Part shown: piece after piece, positions 40,228 to 40,857 of the stretch
Numbering within the stretch: the stretch's first letter is position 1
Layout: each line of letters begins with the position of its first letter
Assembly (NCBI GenBank): GCA_031396695.1
Contig: JANNLG010000036.1
Coordinates: forward strand, 1 to 40,857
Direction of reading: 5' to 3'
Length of the DNA stretch: 40,857 nt
From: VGRW01 sp031396695
GTDB lineage: Bacteria; Myxococcota_A; UBA9160; SZUA-336
The notes under the pieces: model-generated
Databases searched by the model: none
The model's input: the letters and a program-made list of their open reading frames with translations, nothing else
Told to the model about the DNA's origin: nothing
Position numbers and translations under genes: made by a program

Positions 40228-40434
40228 GTGCGCAACCGAGAACGGGAACCGCGTGTTTCCAGTCGTGTTTACACGGTGATCGCGTCAAGTTCGAGACATC
40301 GAGTCCGATACGTGACGCGAGAGGAGGCGCAAACAAGGGTCCTCTCGGTCGTGCACGAGATGCTTCGAGACGCACATTGCAGATCGTCGCAGCTCGAACA
40401 CGGTGAACAAAAACGCAAATGGGGGTGAGAGCAA
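40228..40434 (+). other. About 200-nt structured 5' leader of the Lys/Ala-rich gene
   Basis: No convincing protein is encoded between the promoter and the ATG at 40435. The sequence contains an exact 8-bp inverted repeat, CGAGAGGA (40318-40325) and TCCTCTCG (40340-40347), with a 14-nt loop, and a weaker TTCGAG (40364-40369) / CTCGAA (40393-40398) pair. The first hairpin sequesters an AGAGGAGG that looks like a Shine-Dalgarno but has no start codon at the right distance. An in-frame stretch from 40312 ends at 40428; I consider it non-coding. It ends in GGGGGTGAG, the Shine-Dalgarno of the next gene. Confidence 0.45.
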
Positions 40435-40557
40435 ATGGCAGCTCGGAAGAAAGCCGCGAGCAAGAAGGCAACGCGGCGGAAGAAGGGTGGCAAGAAGAAG
40501 GGCGCGAAGAAGAAGGCCGGTCGCAAGAAGGCCACGCGCCGCAAGAAGGCAATGTAG
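40435..40557 (+). CDS. Lys/Ala/Arg-rich histone-like small basic protein
   Basis: A 40-residue protein made almost only of Lys, Arg, Ala, Gly and Thr: it starts MAARKKAASKKATRRKKGGK and ends KKATRRKKAM. ATRRKK occurs twice (12-17 and 33-38), so it is an imperfect internal repeat. Composition resembles the C-terminal tails of bacterial histone H1-like proteins that coat DNA; RNA binding is equally possible. The ATG follows GGGGGTGAG at 40421-40429. It has its own promoter and terminator and no obvious partner. I do not recognise a specific family, so function is inferred from composition. Confidence 0.75.
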   Translation: MAARKKAASKKATRRKKGGKKKGAKKKAGRKKATRRKKAM

Positions 40558-40582
40558 GGTCTCGCAACCCTGATTCCATAGA

Positions 40583-40620
40583 AGGCCCCCGTCGCTGCGA
40601 AGCGACGGGGGCTTCTTCTT
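40583..40620 (+). terminator. Intrinsic terminator after the Lys/Ala-rich gene
   Basis: GCCCCCGTCGCT (40585-40596) pairs perfectly with AGCGACGGGGGC (40601-40612) around a GCGA tetraloop of the GNRA type, followed by the T-rich TTCTTCTTTG. Twelve GC-rich pairs make a very stable stem. Confidence 0.9.
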
Positions 40621-40622
40621 TG

Positions 40623-40651
40623 TTGCGCATGCAACCCCGGGATCCTACGAT
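40623..40651 (+). promoter_or_regulatory. Candidate rpoZ promoter
   Basis: TTGCGC (40623-40628) and TACGAT (40646-40651) each match four of six consensus positions and are exactly 17 nt apart, right after the terminator. The leader before rpoZ would be about 20 nt and contains GAGGAGA. Confidence 0.4.
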
Positions 40652-40678
40652 CGCGCCCGCAACGACGAGGAGACCGGC

Positions 40679-40857
40679 ATGGCCCGAATCACGATCGAAG
40701 ACTGCACCGAGCGCGTCGGCAACCGATTCGCCCTGGTCGTCATGGTGTCCGTCCGGGCCAAGCAGATCATGCGCGGAGCCCGCGGCCTGGTGAAGACCAC
40801 CGAGAACAAAGCCGTCGTGAACGCCCTGCGCGAAGTCGCCGCCGGCCACATCGCCCC
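40679..40857 (+). CDS. rpoZ: RNA polymerase omega subunit, 3'-truncated
   Basis: Small RNA polymerase subunit that helps fold beta-prime and, in proteobacteria, contributes to ppGpp binding. The first 59 residues are present: MARITIEDCTERVGNRFALV, then SVRAKQIMRGARG and ENKAVVNALREVAAGHIAP, the conserved omega motifs. The window ends before the stop codon; the family usually runs to 65-90 residues. GAGGAGA at 40667-40673 is the Shine-Dalgarno. Confidence 0.95.
   Translation, partial: MARITIEDCTERVGNRFALVVMVSVRAKQIMRGARGLVKTTENKAVVNALREVAAGHIA

Noticed and set aside
40174..40428. 84-codon + strand frame before the Lys/Ala-rich gene, with a helix-like C-terminal half
   Set aside because: Its first possible start lies inside the terminator stem; later GTG codons have no Shine-Dalgarno at a good distance, and no family is recognised. 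The region is better read as a leader.
40419..40793. 124-codon + strand frame overlapping the Lys/Ala-rich gene and rpoZ
   Set aside because: It runs through a 12-bp terminator and into rpoZ in another frame, and its Glu/Gly-rich part is just the frameshifted AAG repeats.

Overview
The window is a GC-rich, densely packed bacterial chromosome segment in which every recognised gene lies on the + strand. Gene content and order (the S10-spc-alpha ribosomal block, then argS next to a SPOR-domain gene, pyrR-pyrB-pyrC-carA-carB, and an alaC-like aminotransferase before hom) resemble the former Deltaproteobacteria (Myxococcota, Desulfobacterota or Binatota). That placement is an inference from gene order and protein motifs, not from a search. 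I see no insertion sequence, phage gene, CRISPR array, tRNA or rRNA.

Layout. From 1 to 13450 lies the ribosomal super-operon, entered inside rplD and running through secY-adk-map, rpoA and rplQ. From 13447 to 21214 the same tightly overlapping run continues with a TlpA-type thioredoxin, an FtsB/DivIC-like protein, argS, a SPOR protein, two nucleotide-sugar enzymes (rfbD, a UDP-glucuronate decarboxylase), lepA and lepB. From 21211 to 28393 is a pyrimidine operon (pyrR pyrB pyrC carA carB) with its own short leader. From 28394 to 37241 are recG, lipA, an aminotransferase, hom, thrC, glpX and riboflavin synthase. From 37242 to 39961 are khpA, an unpartnered sensor histidine kinase and a TPR protein. 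From 39958 to the end are two tiny, very basic genes, each with its own promoter and a strong intrinsic terminator, and then the start of rpoZ.

How the genes fit together. The first half builds ribosomes, RNA polymerase and the Sec exit route (secY, lepB, map), with division proteins attached. The pyr operon makes UMP from carbamoyl phosphate. Its leader holds a hairpin that fits the PyrR-binding consensus and buries the pyrR Shine-Dalgarno sequence. Because all five genes overlap by 4-8 nt, repression at that one site could spread to carB by translational coupling.

The most interesting items are: (1) the PyrR-type hairpin that hides the pyrR ribosome-binding site (21260-21277); (2) a 31-codon gene for a bS22/AURKAIP1-COX24-type ribosomal protein (40020-40115), best known from actinobacteria and mitochondria; (3) a 40-residue Lys/Ala/Arg-rich histone-like peptide behind a roughly 200-nt structured leader (40228-40557). 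Many genes use GTG or TTG starts, and neighbouring genes commonly overlap at ATGA or GTGA.
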